Positions 10,074 through 17,353 of a stretch of DNA of 64,000 nucleotides are shown here, one piece after another. This stretch comes from Campylobacter peloridis LMG 23910. Its GTDB lineage: Bacteria; Campylobacterota; Campylobacteria; Campylobacterales; Campylobacteraceae. The position numbers were made by a program, and so were the translations under genes. Position 1 is the stretch's first letter; each line of letters begins with the position of its first letter. The DNA lies in NCBI RefSeq assembly GCF_000816785.1, contig NZ_CP007766.1:1240001-1304000 (forward strand), in the 5' to 3' direction. The notes beneath the pieces were generated by a model. It did no database searches. It saw only the letters and a program-made list of their open reading frames with translations, and was not told the origin of the DNA.

Positions 10074-10697
10074 TTATGCATTGATATCTAAAGAATTTCC
10101 ACCCAATTCATTGATTTTTTGAGTTACCTTTTCAATAGCTTTATCAATGGTTTCATAGCTGATATCAGGAAGTTTGCCACCCCACATTTTTTCCGCTTGC
10201 GCAAATCCTGCTTTTAGACCTTCTAAGCCTTTTTGAAGCTTATCCATGTCTTCTCCAGCTCCATTTATAACAAAATCAGCCAATCTTTGAGAAGTTTTTG
10301 CTACACCAAAAAACCCATCTTCGCTAACTAGTTCCTTAGCTTCATCTGCATTTAAACTAAGAATATCCTTACCCTCATATCCTATAGCTTTAAAATCTAC
10401 ATTAGATAATATAGCCGATAAAGACTCCTTAGAAGAATCAGCCATACCAAGCACGCCAGCTTGCGAAAAAGCATTTGCTGAACTCATACTAAAAGTTTCT
10501 TGCATAAAACTTATTGCATAAAGTTCTGTAATGCCCTTACCACCTATGCTAGCAAGCTTACTAAGCTTATCTTTATCAATATCCTTAGTGCTATTAGCAC
10601 TTTTGGTATTGGTATCTTCATGCTTTGTATTCAAATCAGCCTTCCTATTGCTAATTTGCGACTCCATTGCCACACGAGAATACGAATTTACTTGCAT
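10074..10697 (-). CDS. Conserved Campylobacterota protein, probably in the late flagellar (sigma28) regulon
   Basis: This 207-residue soluble, polar protein has no signal peptide. I recall homologues in Campylobacter and Helicobacter carrying the label 'hydrogenase-4 component G', a name nothing here supports. Residues 1-50 are Lys/Asp/Asn-rich and probably disordered; the rest is helical, including LSLNADEAKELVSEDGFFGVAKTSQRLADFVINGA. It starts with a strong AAAAAAGGAG site. Upstream lies a TAAA-N15-ACCGATTT element, matching the sigma28 pattern. Monocistronic, it converges on lepA. I infer co-expression with flagella but cannot name a function. Confidence 0.7.
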   Translation of the reverse strand: MQVNSYSRVAMESQISNRKADLNTKHEDTNTKSANSTKDIDKDKLSKLASIGGKGITELYAISFMQETFSMSSANAFSQAGVLGMADSSKESLSAILSNVDFKAIGYEGKDILSLNADEAKELVSEDGFFGVAKTSQRLADFVINGAGEDMDKLQKGLEGLKAGFAQAEKMWGGKLPDISYETIDKAIEKVTQKINELGGNSLDINA

Positions 10698-10724
10698 CCT
10701 TGCTCCTTTTTTGTGGGTGTATAA

Positions 10725-10751
10725 AAATCGGTTAAAACTTTTTAAAATTTA
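10725..10751 (-). promoter_or_regulatory. Sigma28 (FliA)-like promoter
   Basis: Reading the minus strand, TAAA (10751-10748) is followed after 15 bases by ACCGATTT (10732-10725). This fits the FliA pattern TAAA-N15-GCCGATAA at most positions. The distance from the -10 element to the start codon at 10697 is about 28 bases, a sensible leader. It is the only obvious promoter for this gene. Confidence 0.5.
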
Positions 10752-10763
10752 TATTAAGATTTA

Positions 10764-10769
10764 TATAAT
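10764..10769 (+). promoter_or_regulatory. Sigma70 -10 element (TATAAT) of the first MATE unit
   Basis: TATAAT in an AT-rich stretch, followed by CAATTAC and about 50 bases later by the small reading frame at 10819. A second TATAAT lies at 10781-10786 and could be the true element. The second MATE unit has a corresponding TATAAT followed by CAATTAC at 12328. Confidence 0.4.
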
Positions 10770-10818
10770 TGCAATTACATTATAATAAATATATATTTTT
10801 AAAATTTAGGTGATATAA

Positions 10819-10899
10819 ATGTTTTTTAAAGATTTTTTCATAATCATTGTTGATCCGTATTTTAAAGATACTATAGAAGGTATAGAGTCTCTTTATTAG
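10819..10899 (+). CDS. 26-residue small protein or leader peptide upstream of the first MATE gene
   Basis: The frame begins at ATG with the ribosome site TTAGGTGAT at proper spacing and encodes MFFKDFFIIIVDPYFKD followed by TIEGIESLY. The same frame occurs before the second MATE gene (12374-12454). The two copies differ at five bases: four are silent third-position changes and one gives Phe2 to Leu. This suggests the peptide sequence matters. It ends 49 bases before the MATE start. It could be a regulatory leader peptide or a small membrane-associated partner protein; I cannot decide between these. Confidence 0.6.
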   Translation: MFFKDFFIIIVDPYFKDTIEGIESLY

Positions 10900-10948
10900 A
10901 TTATTTTATAAAAAATTAATTTTTAAAATATCTTAATAAAGGAAAATT

Positions 10949-12301
10949 ATGTCTATACATGAGTTTTATGTTACATCAAACCCTACTAAACTTTTTTTAA
11001 AATGTGCCTTGCCAAATATGACCGGCATTATTTTTATTTACCTTTATATAATTGTTGATGGAATTTTTGTTGGAAAATACCTAGGTGCAAATGCTCTAGC
11101 TGCAATGAATTTAATGATGCCTTTTATAACCATAAGCTTTGCTTTGGCTGATATGATAGCCATAGGCTCCTCTGTACAAATTTCTATCAATCTTGGAAAA
11201 GGAAAAATAAACAAAGCAAGGCGTATTTTTTCTTTTTGTCTATGTTTAATATTTGTTATATCTTGTATAATGGGAATTTTAGGGTATTTTTTGGCAAATA
11301 AATTGAGTGTATTTTTAGGTGCAAATGATGATATACAAGAACTTTGCACCCAATACATGCAAGTGTTTACACTTTTTGCTCCATTTATCATTATTAGCTT
11401 TGCGATTGATAATTATTTAAGAATTTGTGGCAAGACTTATTATAGTATGGTTGCTAATATTATCATGGCTGTAGTAAATATTTTTTTAGATTGGCTTTTT
11501 ATTGTTGTTTTTGGTTGGGGACTTTTTTCAGCTGCTTTGGCAACTTGTATAGGAATACTTACTGGGGTTATTTTAAGTTTTATTCCTTTTATTTTTAGTG
11601 ATTTGATTTTAAAATTTACAAAACCAATCATTCAGTTTAAAATTTTAAAAAATATTATTTACAATGGTTCATCTGAATTTTTTTCCAATATATCAAGTTC
11701 TTTTTATATTATTTTGGCAAATAGCGTGTTATTAGAAATTTCAGGAAATATAGCCGTTGCTGCTTTTTCTATCATACTTTATTTAAGCACTTTTACTTTT
11801 GCTCTAATCATAGCCATGTGCGATGCTATGCAACCTGCACTAAGTTATAATTATGGACTTAAAAACATAGACAGAATCAAAGTGCTTTTTAAAAAAATGA
11901 TTTTTGGCTCAGCTTTGCTTGGTATAATTGTATTTTTACTCGTTCAATTTTATCATGATTATTTTATTTTTATATTTAATAAAGATAACAACCAAGAATT
12001 TATAGATATAGCAAAAAATGCATCTATACTTTTTTCATTTTCATTTTTATTTTCTTGGTTTGGAAAATTTTGCGCCTCTTTTTTTACAGCACTTGATAAA
12101 CCTTTGTTTTCTTTAGGAATTTCTATTACGCAAAGTCTTATTTTTCCATTTATATTTCTAAACATTCTTGTTTATTTCTTGGGGTTAAATGGAGTTTGGC
12201 TAGCAACTTTAATAGGAGATGTTTTGATTATATTTATTGCCTTATTTTTGTTGTCTAAAATTTTCAAAAATTTAAATATCCATTCTAAAGCTATGATTTA
12301 A
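10949..12301 (+). CDS. MATE family multidrug/organic cation exporter, copy 1
   Basis: This 450-residue polytopic protein has 12 predicted membrane segments. It is of the NorM/DinF-like MATE superfamily, which exports cationic drugs and metabolites in exchange for Na+ or H+. Family signs are GIFVGKYLGANALAAMNL near residue 38 and the repeat-type segment ALSYNYGLKN near residue 297, which is the usual QPxxSYNYGA region. The start ATG has a TAAAGGAAAA site. The first 150 residues are nearly identical to copy 2 at 12505, while the C-terminal third differs, so the two copies are probably diverging in substrate range. The substrate is unknown. Confidence 0.88.
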   Translation: MSIHEFYVTSNPTKLFLKCALPNMTGIIFIYLYIIVDGIFVGKYLGANALAAMNLMMPFITISFALADMIAIGSSVQISINLGKGKINKARRIFSFCLCLIFVISCIMGILGYFLANKLSVFLGANDDIQELCTQYMQVFTLFAPFIIISFAIDNYLRICGKTYYSMVANIIMAVVNIFLDWLFIVVFGWGLFSAALATCIGILTGVILSFIPFIFSDLILKFTKPIIQFKILKNIIYNGSSEFFSNISSSFYIILANSVLLEISGNIAVAAFSIILYLSTFTFALIIAMCDAMQPALSYNYGLKNIDRIKVLFKKMIFGSALLGIIVFLLVQFYHDYFIFIFNKDNNQEFIDIAKNASILFSFSFLFSWFGKFCASFFTALDKPLFSLGISITQSLIFPFIFLNILVYFLGLNGVWLATLIGDVLIIFIALFLLSKIFKNLNIHSKAMI

Positions 12302-12327
12302 CTCAGTTTTTCAAGGCAAAAATTTGA

Positions 12328-12333
12328 TATAAT
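12328..12333 (+). promoter_or_regulatory. Sigma70 -10 element (TATAAT) of the second MATE unit
   Basis: TATAAT 28 bases after the stop codon of MATE copy 1 and about 40 bases before the second copy of the small reading frame. The CAATTAC sequence following it also follows the candidate promoter of copy 1, so the duplication seems to include the promoter. Copy 2 can therefore be transcribed on its own. Confidence 0.45.
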
Positions 12334-12373
12334 TAAAAATCAATTACAAGTTTTTAAAATTTAGGTGATATAA

Positions 12374-12454
12374 ATGCTTTTTAAAGATTTTTTCATAATT
12401 ATTGTTGATCCGTATTTTAAAGACACTATCGAAGGTATAGAATCTCTTTATTAG
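12374..12454 (+). CDS. 26-residue small protein or leader peptide upstream of the second MATE gene
   Basis: This is the second copy of the frame at 10819-10899, encoding MLFKDFFIIIVDPYFKD then TIEGIESLY, with the same TTAGGTGAT ribosome site. It differs from the first copy by four silent changes and one Phe/Leu change. It ends 50 bases before the MATE copy 2 start. The intervening A/T-rich stretch is nearly the same in both units and contains a self-complementary AAAAATTAATTTTT-like segment in copy 1, changed by one base here. Confidence 0.6.
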   Translation: MLFKDFFIIIVDPYFKDTIEGIESLY

Positions 12455-12504
12455 ATTATTTTATAAAAACTTAATTTTTAAAATATTTTTAATAAAGGAA
12501 AATT

Positions 12505-13839
12505 ATGTCTATACATGAGTTTTATGTTACATCAAACCCTACTAAACTTTTTTTAAAATGTGCCTTGCCAAATGTTGCTAGCATGGCCTTTTTGTATTTT
12601 TATGTTATTGTTGATGGAATTTTTGTTGGAAAATACCTAGGTGCAAATGCTCTAGCTGCAATGAATTTAATGATGCCTTTTATCATGATAAGCTTTGCTT
12701 TGGCTGATATGATAGCCATAGGCTCCTCTGTGCAAATTTCTATCAATCTTGGAAAAGGAAAAATAAACAAAGCAAGGCGTATTTTTTCTTTTTGTCTATG
12801 CTTAATCTTTGTTATATCTTGTATAATGGGAATTTTAGGGTATTTTTTAGCAAATAAATTGAGTGTATTTTTAGGTGCTGATACAAATTTACAAGAACTT
12901 TGCACCCAATACATGCAAGTGTTTGCACTTTTTGCTCCTGTTACTATCATAGGTTTTGCTATTGATAATTATTTAAGGATTTGTGGCAAGACTTATTATA
13001 GTATGATTGCAAACATCAGTATGGCTTTGATAAATATCTTTTTAGATTGGCTTTTTATTGTTGTTTTTGGTTGGGGACTTTTTTCAGCTGCTTTGGCAAC
13101 TTGTTTGGGTATGTTTTGTGGAGTAGTGCTTGGAATTATCCCTTTTATTTTTGGCGATTTGATTTTAAAATTTACAAAACCAAGTATTCAACTTAAACTT
13201 TTAAAAAATATTATTTACAATGGCTCATCTGAATTTTTTTCTAATATTTCAAGCTCAATTTATACTATTTTAGCTAACAAAGTTTTATTAGAAATTTCAG
13301 GAAATACAGCCGTTGCTGCTTTTTCCATCATACTTTATTTAAGCACTTTTACTTATATGCTTATTTTGGCAATGTGCGATGCTATGCAACCTGCACTAAG
13401 TTATAATTATGGGCTTAAAAACACAGAAAGAATTAAAACGCTTTTTAAAAGAATGCTTTTTGGTTCAGCTTTACTTTCTTTGAGTATATTTTTTATAAGC
13501 TTTTTTTATCATGAGGGCATTGTTTCTTTTTTTAATAAAAACAACGATGAGGAATTTTTAACCCTAGCTAGCAATGCTTTGTTTGTTTTTTGTTTTTCCT
13601 TTTTGCTTAATTGGTTTGGAGATGTTGGAACCTCTGTATTTACTTCCTTAGACAAGCCTTTTTATTCTTTCATTGTTTCTATGGCGCAAAATTTAATCTT
13701 ACCTTTTTTATTACTACATATTTTATTGATTTTTTTAGGGTTAAATGGAGTTTGGTTGGCTCCATTTGCAGCAGATTTTATAATGGTTTTTGTTATTGCA
13801 TTTTTACTTGTAAAAACTTTTAAAAATCTAAATTCTTAG
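12505..13839 (+). CDS. MATE family multidrug/organic cation exporter, copy 2
   Basis: This 444-residue MATE exporter is a tandem paralogue of the gene at 10949. The opening SIHEFYVTSNPTKLFLKCAL and residues 35-120 match copy 1, whereas residues 21-34 and the region after about 325 differ clearly. It has 12 predicted membrane segments and the same ALSYNYGLKN motif. Its last 20 bases overlap the end of hemD on the opposite strand. The adjacent pair with duplicated leader regions points to a local duplication. The substrate is unknown. Confidence 0.88.
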   Translation: MSIHEFYVTSNPTKLFLKCALPNVASMAFLYFYVIVDGIFVGKYLGANALAAMNLMMPFIMISFALADMIAIGSSVQISINLGKGKINKARRIFSFCLCLIFVISCIMGILGYFLANKLSVFLGADTNLQELCTQYMQVFALFAPVTIIGFAIDNYLRICGKTYYSMIANISMALINIFLDWLFIVVFGWGLFSAALATCLGMFCGVVLGIIPFIFGDLILKFTKPSIQLKLLKNIIYNGSSEFFSNISSSIYTILANKVLLEISGNTAVAAFSIILYLSTFTYMLILAMCDAMQPALSYNYGLKNTERIKTLFKRMLFGSALLSLSIFFISFFYHEGIVSFFNKNNDEEFLTLASNALFVFCFSFLLNWFGDVGTSVFTSLDKPFYSFIVSMAQNLILPFLLLHILLIFLGLNGVWLAPFAADFIMVFVIAFLLVKTFKNLNS

Positions 13840-14455
13840 CCAATTTAATACAAGAATTTAAATCTTGTTCCTTGCATATATATAAGTTTTTAAATTTATT
13901 AAGTTTTAAAGCTGTGCTTTCTCCTATAACCACAGCTTTATCTTCTTTGTTTAATTGATAAAATTTCAAAAACTGCTCAACACTAGATGGTGCACTAAAA
14001 ACAAAAACAGCAGGATGACGCAAAATGATCTTTTCTTTTGGTTTTAAAGCTATATTTTCATACGCAATGAGTTCTTTTAAATAAATCCCCTCTTTTAGTA
14101 AATACTCATTAAGCCCTGAACTGATTTTTTTTGCTCTTAAATATAAACATTTCTTATTTTTAAACTCACTTAAAAATTCACTTGCCAATTCCTTCCCATA
14201 GGATTTACTAGGATAACTAACATCTTTAAAACCATATTCTTTAGCTAAATTTGCACTCTTAATACCTACTGCAAAAACTTTAATATTAAAATCAATTTTA
14301 CTTTTACTTTGCATGAGTGATTTTAGAGCATTCTTAGAACTGATAATTAAACAATCAAAATCTTTTAAATCTATTTCAAAATCATAAAATTTAATTTCAT
14401 TTAGTTTAATATTTTTAACCCCATCAAATTCTTTATCTCCTATAAAATATACCAT
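13820..14455 (-). CDS. hemD: Uroporphyrinogen-III synthase
   Basis: This 211-residue protein converts hydroxymethylbilane to uroporphyrinogen III with inversion of ring D, in haem synthesis. HemD proteins are poorly conserved. Recognisable parts are LIISSKNALKSL near residue 37, AVGIKSANLAKEYGF, and FVFSAPSSVEQFLKF near residue 152. The start overlaps the thiE stop as TAATG, so it is translated with the thiamine genes; a similar hemD-thiE pairing is what I recall from C. jejuni. The 3' end overlaps MATE copy 2 convergently. Confidence 0.82.
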   Translation of the reverse strand: MVYFIGDKEFDGVKNIKLNEIKFYDFEIDLKDFDCLIISSKNALKSLMQSKSKIDFNIKVFAVGIKSANLAKEYGFKDVSYPSKSYGKELASEFLSEFKNKKCLYLRAKKISSGLNEYLLKEGIYLKELIAYENIALKPKEKIILRHPAVFVFSAPSSVEQFLKFYQLNKEDKAVVIGESTALKLNKFKNLYICKEQDLNSCIKLAKNLDF

Positions 14456-15081
14456 TATTTTCCCATAAACATACTATCAAAAGAGGTTCTTAAATTTAAA
14501 GTAGCCATATAAGGATCATTAGCTTCCATAATAGCTCTAATTACCGCTATGCCTTGAATCTTACATTCTTTTAGCAAAGATAAATTATTCTCATTTATCC
14601 CACCTATAGCAACGATAGGCAAAGAACTTAAATTTGCAATTTCTTTTAAACCCTCTATACCAAGCACAGAACAATCTTTTTTACTAGGAGTTGAAAAAAC
14701 AGCCCCTACTCCAAGGTAATTAGCTCCTTGTGTATGCATAAGCTCATGCTTATGATTAATTGTAAGTCCTATGATTTTATCTTTACCCAAAAGTTCTCTT
14801 GCTTTTTTCAAAGGCATATCTTTTTGCCCTATATGCACACCACTTGCATTAACACCCATAGCAATATCTATTCTATCATTAATCACAAAAGCACTATCAT
14901 ATTTATCGCAAAGTTTTTTTACCTTTAAAGCAAGATTGTAAAATTCTAAAGTATTTAAATTCTTTTCTCTAAGTTGTAAAATATCAACTTTAGCTTTTAA
15001 AGCTGCTTCTATGGTATTTAAAAACTCATCTTGAGTTTTAGAACCTTTACTTGCAACAAGATAAATTTTCAATGATTTCAT
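14455..15081 (-). CDS. thiE: Thiamine-phosphate synthase
   Basis: This 208-residue TIM-barrel enzyme joins hydroxymethylpyrimidine diphosphate and thiazole phosphate to give thiamine phosphate. Active-site segments are DILQLREKN (residues 34-42), INDRIDIAMGVNASGVHIGQKD, GVGAVFSTPSKKD and VAIGGINENN. All the diphosphate-binding positions seem kept, unlike the TenI relative at 40787. The start lies inside the last 35 bases of thiM, with AGGGCT as ribosome site. Confidence 0.92.
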   Translation of the reverse strand: MKSLKIYLVASKGSKTQDEFLNTIEAALKAKVDILQLREKNLNTLEFYNLALKVKKLCDKYDSAFVINDRIDIAMGVNASGVHIGQKDMPLKKARELLGKDKIIGLTINHKHELMHTQGANYLGVGAVFSTPSKKDCSVLGIEGLKEIANLSSLPIVAIGGINENNLSLLKECKIQGIAVIRAIMEANDPYMATLNLRTSFDSMFMGK

Positions 15082-15850
15082 ATTTAGCCCTATTTTTTAT
15101 ATCATCATCATCTAAATTACTCAAAGCATCCATTAAATTTACTCTAAAACTACCACTACCCTTGCAAGTTTCTTGCGCTATTTCACTTGCTATAGCAAAA
15201 CTAAGCAAAGCATATAAACTTGCTTGAAATTTATCTTCTATCACTGCTGCAAAAACTCCACACAAAGAAGCACACATACATCCTGCTCCTGTAATTTTTG
15301 TAGCCATAAACGATCCATTATAAACTTTAGCAATCTTATCTTCACCAATGATATAATCAAGCTCCCCTGTTATAGCTAAAACACGCTTAGTTTTTTTAGC
15401 ATATACCATAGCTTTTTCTAAAAATTCTTCATTAATTTTAAAAGTATTATCTACCCCTCTTGCTTTACCATCTAAACCTATAACGCCAGCCATCTCAGAT
15501 GCATTCGCTTTTATAATATTTATCCCTTTTAAATTTAATAACTCAAAATTTATCCCATCTCTTGCTTTACTCACGCCTAAAGCAACAGGATCAAAAACTA
15601 TAGGTTTGTTTAAAAGCATATATTCTTTAACAGCTTTTAACATAGAATTTGCTATTAGTTGGTTGATTGTTCCTGTATTTAATACTAAAGCTGAGCTAAT
15701 TTTAGCAAATTCAGCTTGTTCTTCATAAAAATCAGCCATAGCAGCACTTGCTCCCATTGCTATAGTTGCATTTGCACAATCATTTACACTAACATAGTTT
15801 GTTATATGATGAACCAAAGGATTTTCTTGTCTTATTTTTTTAATTGTCAT
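15047..15850 (-). CDS. thiM: Hydroxyethylthiazole kinase
   Basis: This 267-residue ribokinase-fold enzyme phosphorylates salvaged thiazole alcohol for thiamine synthesis. Motifs are HHITNYVSVNDCANATIAMG, PIVFDPVALGVSKARD and the catalytic GAGCMCASLCG near residue 195. An in-frame start 14 codons earlier lies inside thiD; I choose the ATG at 15850 because it directly follows the thiD stop and has an AAGGA site. With thiD and thiE it forms a salvage set that complements the de novo thiazole genes at 40787-44311. Confidence 0.9.
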   Translation of the reverse strand: MTIKKIRQENPLVHHITNYVSVNDCANATIAMGASAAMADFYEEQAEFAKISSALVLNTGTINQLIANSMLKAVKEYMLLNKPIVFDPVALGVSKARDGINFELLNLKGINIIKANASEMAGVIGLDGKARGVDNTFKINEEFLEKAMVYAKKTKRVLAITGELDYIIGEDKIAKVYNGSFMATKITGAGCMCASLCGVFAAVIEDKFQASLYALLSFAIASEIAQETCKGSGSFRVNLMDALSNLDDDDIKNRAKYEIIENLSCCK

Positions 15851-15851
15851 T

Positions 15852-16664
15852 TTATTCCTTATCAAATTTATAAAAATGATTTGTTGGGCCACAACCTTTA
15901 CCCAATGCTAAAGAATTTAAAATAGCTCCATAAACATAATCTTTAGCAAATTTTATAGCTTCATGTTTTTCCATACCTAAAGCCAGATTACTAGCTATAG
16001 CTGAACTTAAAGTACAACCTGTGCCATGAGTGTTTTTAGTATTAATTCTTTCTGCTTTAAAAATACTAAATTCCTTTCCATCATAAAAAACATCATTTGT
16101 ATTTTCTTTGCTATGTCCACCTTTAATCAAAACACTTTTTGCACCTTCATTGCAAAGCTTTATAGCTGCTTTTTTCATATCCTCTTCATTAGAAATTTTA
16201 AAATCACATAAAAATTCAGCTTCAGGTATATTTGGAGTAAGCACATCAGCTAAAGACAAAATTTCATCTTTAAAAAATTGACAATTATCTAAAGGCATTA
16301 ATGCATAACCATTTTTTGCAAACATCACAGGATCAATCACAACATTTTTAGCTTTAAATTTTAATAAATTTTCTTTTACACAGGTTATAATTTCTTTAGA
16401 ACCTAGCATGCCAATTTTCACAGCAGCTGGTTCTATATCTTCATACACAGCTAGCATTTGCTCATCAATGATTTTTGTAGGTATATCAAAACAAGAAATT
16501 ACCCTAGCGGTATTTTCAGCTACCACACTTAAAATTACACTCATACCAAATAAATTATGCGCACTAAAAGTTTTTAAATCAGCTTGTATACCAGCTCCTC
16601 CACTACAATCACTTCCTGCTATAGTTAAAATAGGAATTTTATTCTTAGTTTTTGCTTGTATCAT
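15852..16664 (-). CDS. thiD: Hydroxymethylpyrimidine/phosphomethylpyrimidine kinase
   Basis: This 270-residue ribokinase-family enzyme phosphorylates HMP and HMP phosphate to HMP diphosphate, the pyrimidine substrate for ThiE. Clear motifs are TIAGSDCSGGAGIQADLKTF (residues 14-33), VVIDPVMFAKNG and the anion-hole HGTGCTLSSAIASNLALG near residue 215. It is the first gene of thiD-thiM-thiE-hemD. An AAGG site precedes the ATG. The 163-base space to the divergent phosphatase gene holds the promoters; I see no TPP riboswitch core there. Confidence 0.93.
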   Translation of the reverse strand: MIQAKTKNKIPILTIAGSDCSGGAGIQADLKTFSAHNLFGMSVILSVVAENTARVISCFDIPTKIIDEQMLAVYEDIEPAAVKIGMLGSKEIITCVKENLLKFKAKNVVIDPVMFAKNGYALMPLDNCQFFKDEILSLADVLTPNIPEAEFLCDFKISNEEDMKKAAIKLCNEGAKSVLIKGGHSKENTNDVFYDGKEFSIFKAERINTKNTHGTGCTLSSAIASNLALGMEKHEAIKFAKDYVYGAILNSLALGKGCGPTNHFYKFDKE

Positions 16665-16827
16665 TATTTAACCTTATTATAAAATCAAAAGTTTTATTTA
16701 TCAAAACTCTTTTTAAAATGCTTCATTTGCTGAAAAAAAATTATATCTTAGTTTTAACTAATCTTAAAAAATATTTTATTTTGTTGCTATAATTTTGAAA
16801 AAAATACACAAAATTTCAAGGATTTTT

Positions 16828-17280
16828 ATGACTAAAATTATTTTTGTCTGCCTAGGCAATATTTGTCGCTCCCCTATGGCTGAATTTATTATGAAAGATC
16901 TTGTATTAAAAGCAAATTTAAGCAAAAAATTCATCATCACTAGTGCTGGAACTTCAGGTTATCATGATGGAGAAGATATGCATTATAAAACAAAAGCTTT
17001 ATTAAAAAGTAAAAATATCATCTCAAATCCCTTTACTAGTCAAAAACTTAATGCAAAAATGTGTGAAGAAAATGATTATATTATAGTAATGGATAATGCT
17101 AACTTCAATAAAGTAAGTAAAAATTTTCCACAATATAAAGAAAAAATTAAAAAAATTACTTCTTATGCTTTAAATTTAGGATATGATGAAGTTCCTGATC
17201 CATGGTATAGTGGTGATTTTGATGAAACTTATCGCATACTTTCTCACTCTTGTTTAAATCTATTACAACTATTAAAATAA
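16828..17280 (+). CDS. Low-molecular-weight protein-tyrosine phosphatase
   Basis: This 150-residue LMW-PTP family enzyme removes phosphate from tyrosine in proteins. The catalytic loop CLGNICRS (C-X5-R-S) sits at residues 7-14 and the general-acid motif DPWY near residue 128. The frame is open from 16795, but the ATG at 16828 has an AAGGA site and gives the usual N-terminus MTKIIFVCLGNICRS. No tyrosine kinase or capsule export gene is nearby, so the target is unknown. Confidence 0.9.
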   Translation: MTKIIFVCLGNICRSPMAEFIMKDLVLKANLSKKFIITSAGTSGYHDGEDMHYKTKALLKSKNIISNPFTSQKLNAKMCEENDYIIVMDNANFNKVSKNFPQYKEKIKKITSYALNLGYDEVPDPWYSGDFDETYRILSHSCLNLLQLLK

Positions 17281-17312
17281 ATTTGAAATTTGATTTTATT
17301 TTTATTTAATAC

Positions 17313-17318
17313 TATAAT
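17313..17318 (+). promoter_or_regulatory. Sigma70 -10 element of the first chemoreceptor gene
   Basis: TATAAT 35 bases before the ATG at 17354, preceded by a T-rich stretch of the kind that replaces the -35 box in Campylobacter promoters. Confidence 0.5.
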
Positions 17319-17353
17319 ATCCGTTTTGAAATTTTTTAAAAAAGGATTTATTA

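Noticed and set aside
10531-10785. An 84-codon plus-strand open frame upstream of the first MATE gene
   Set aside because: Most of it is the complement of the conserved gene at 10074-10697 and it reads across that gene's promoter. It ends before the better-supported small frame at 10819.
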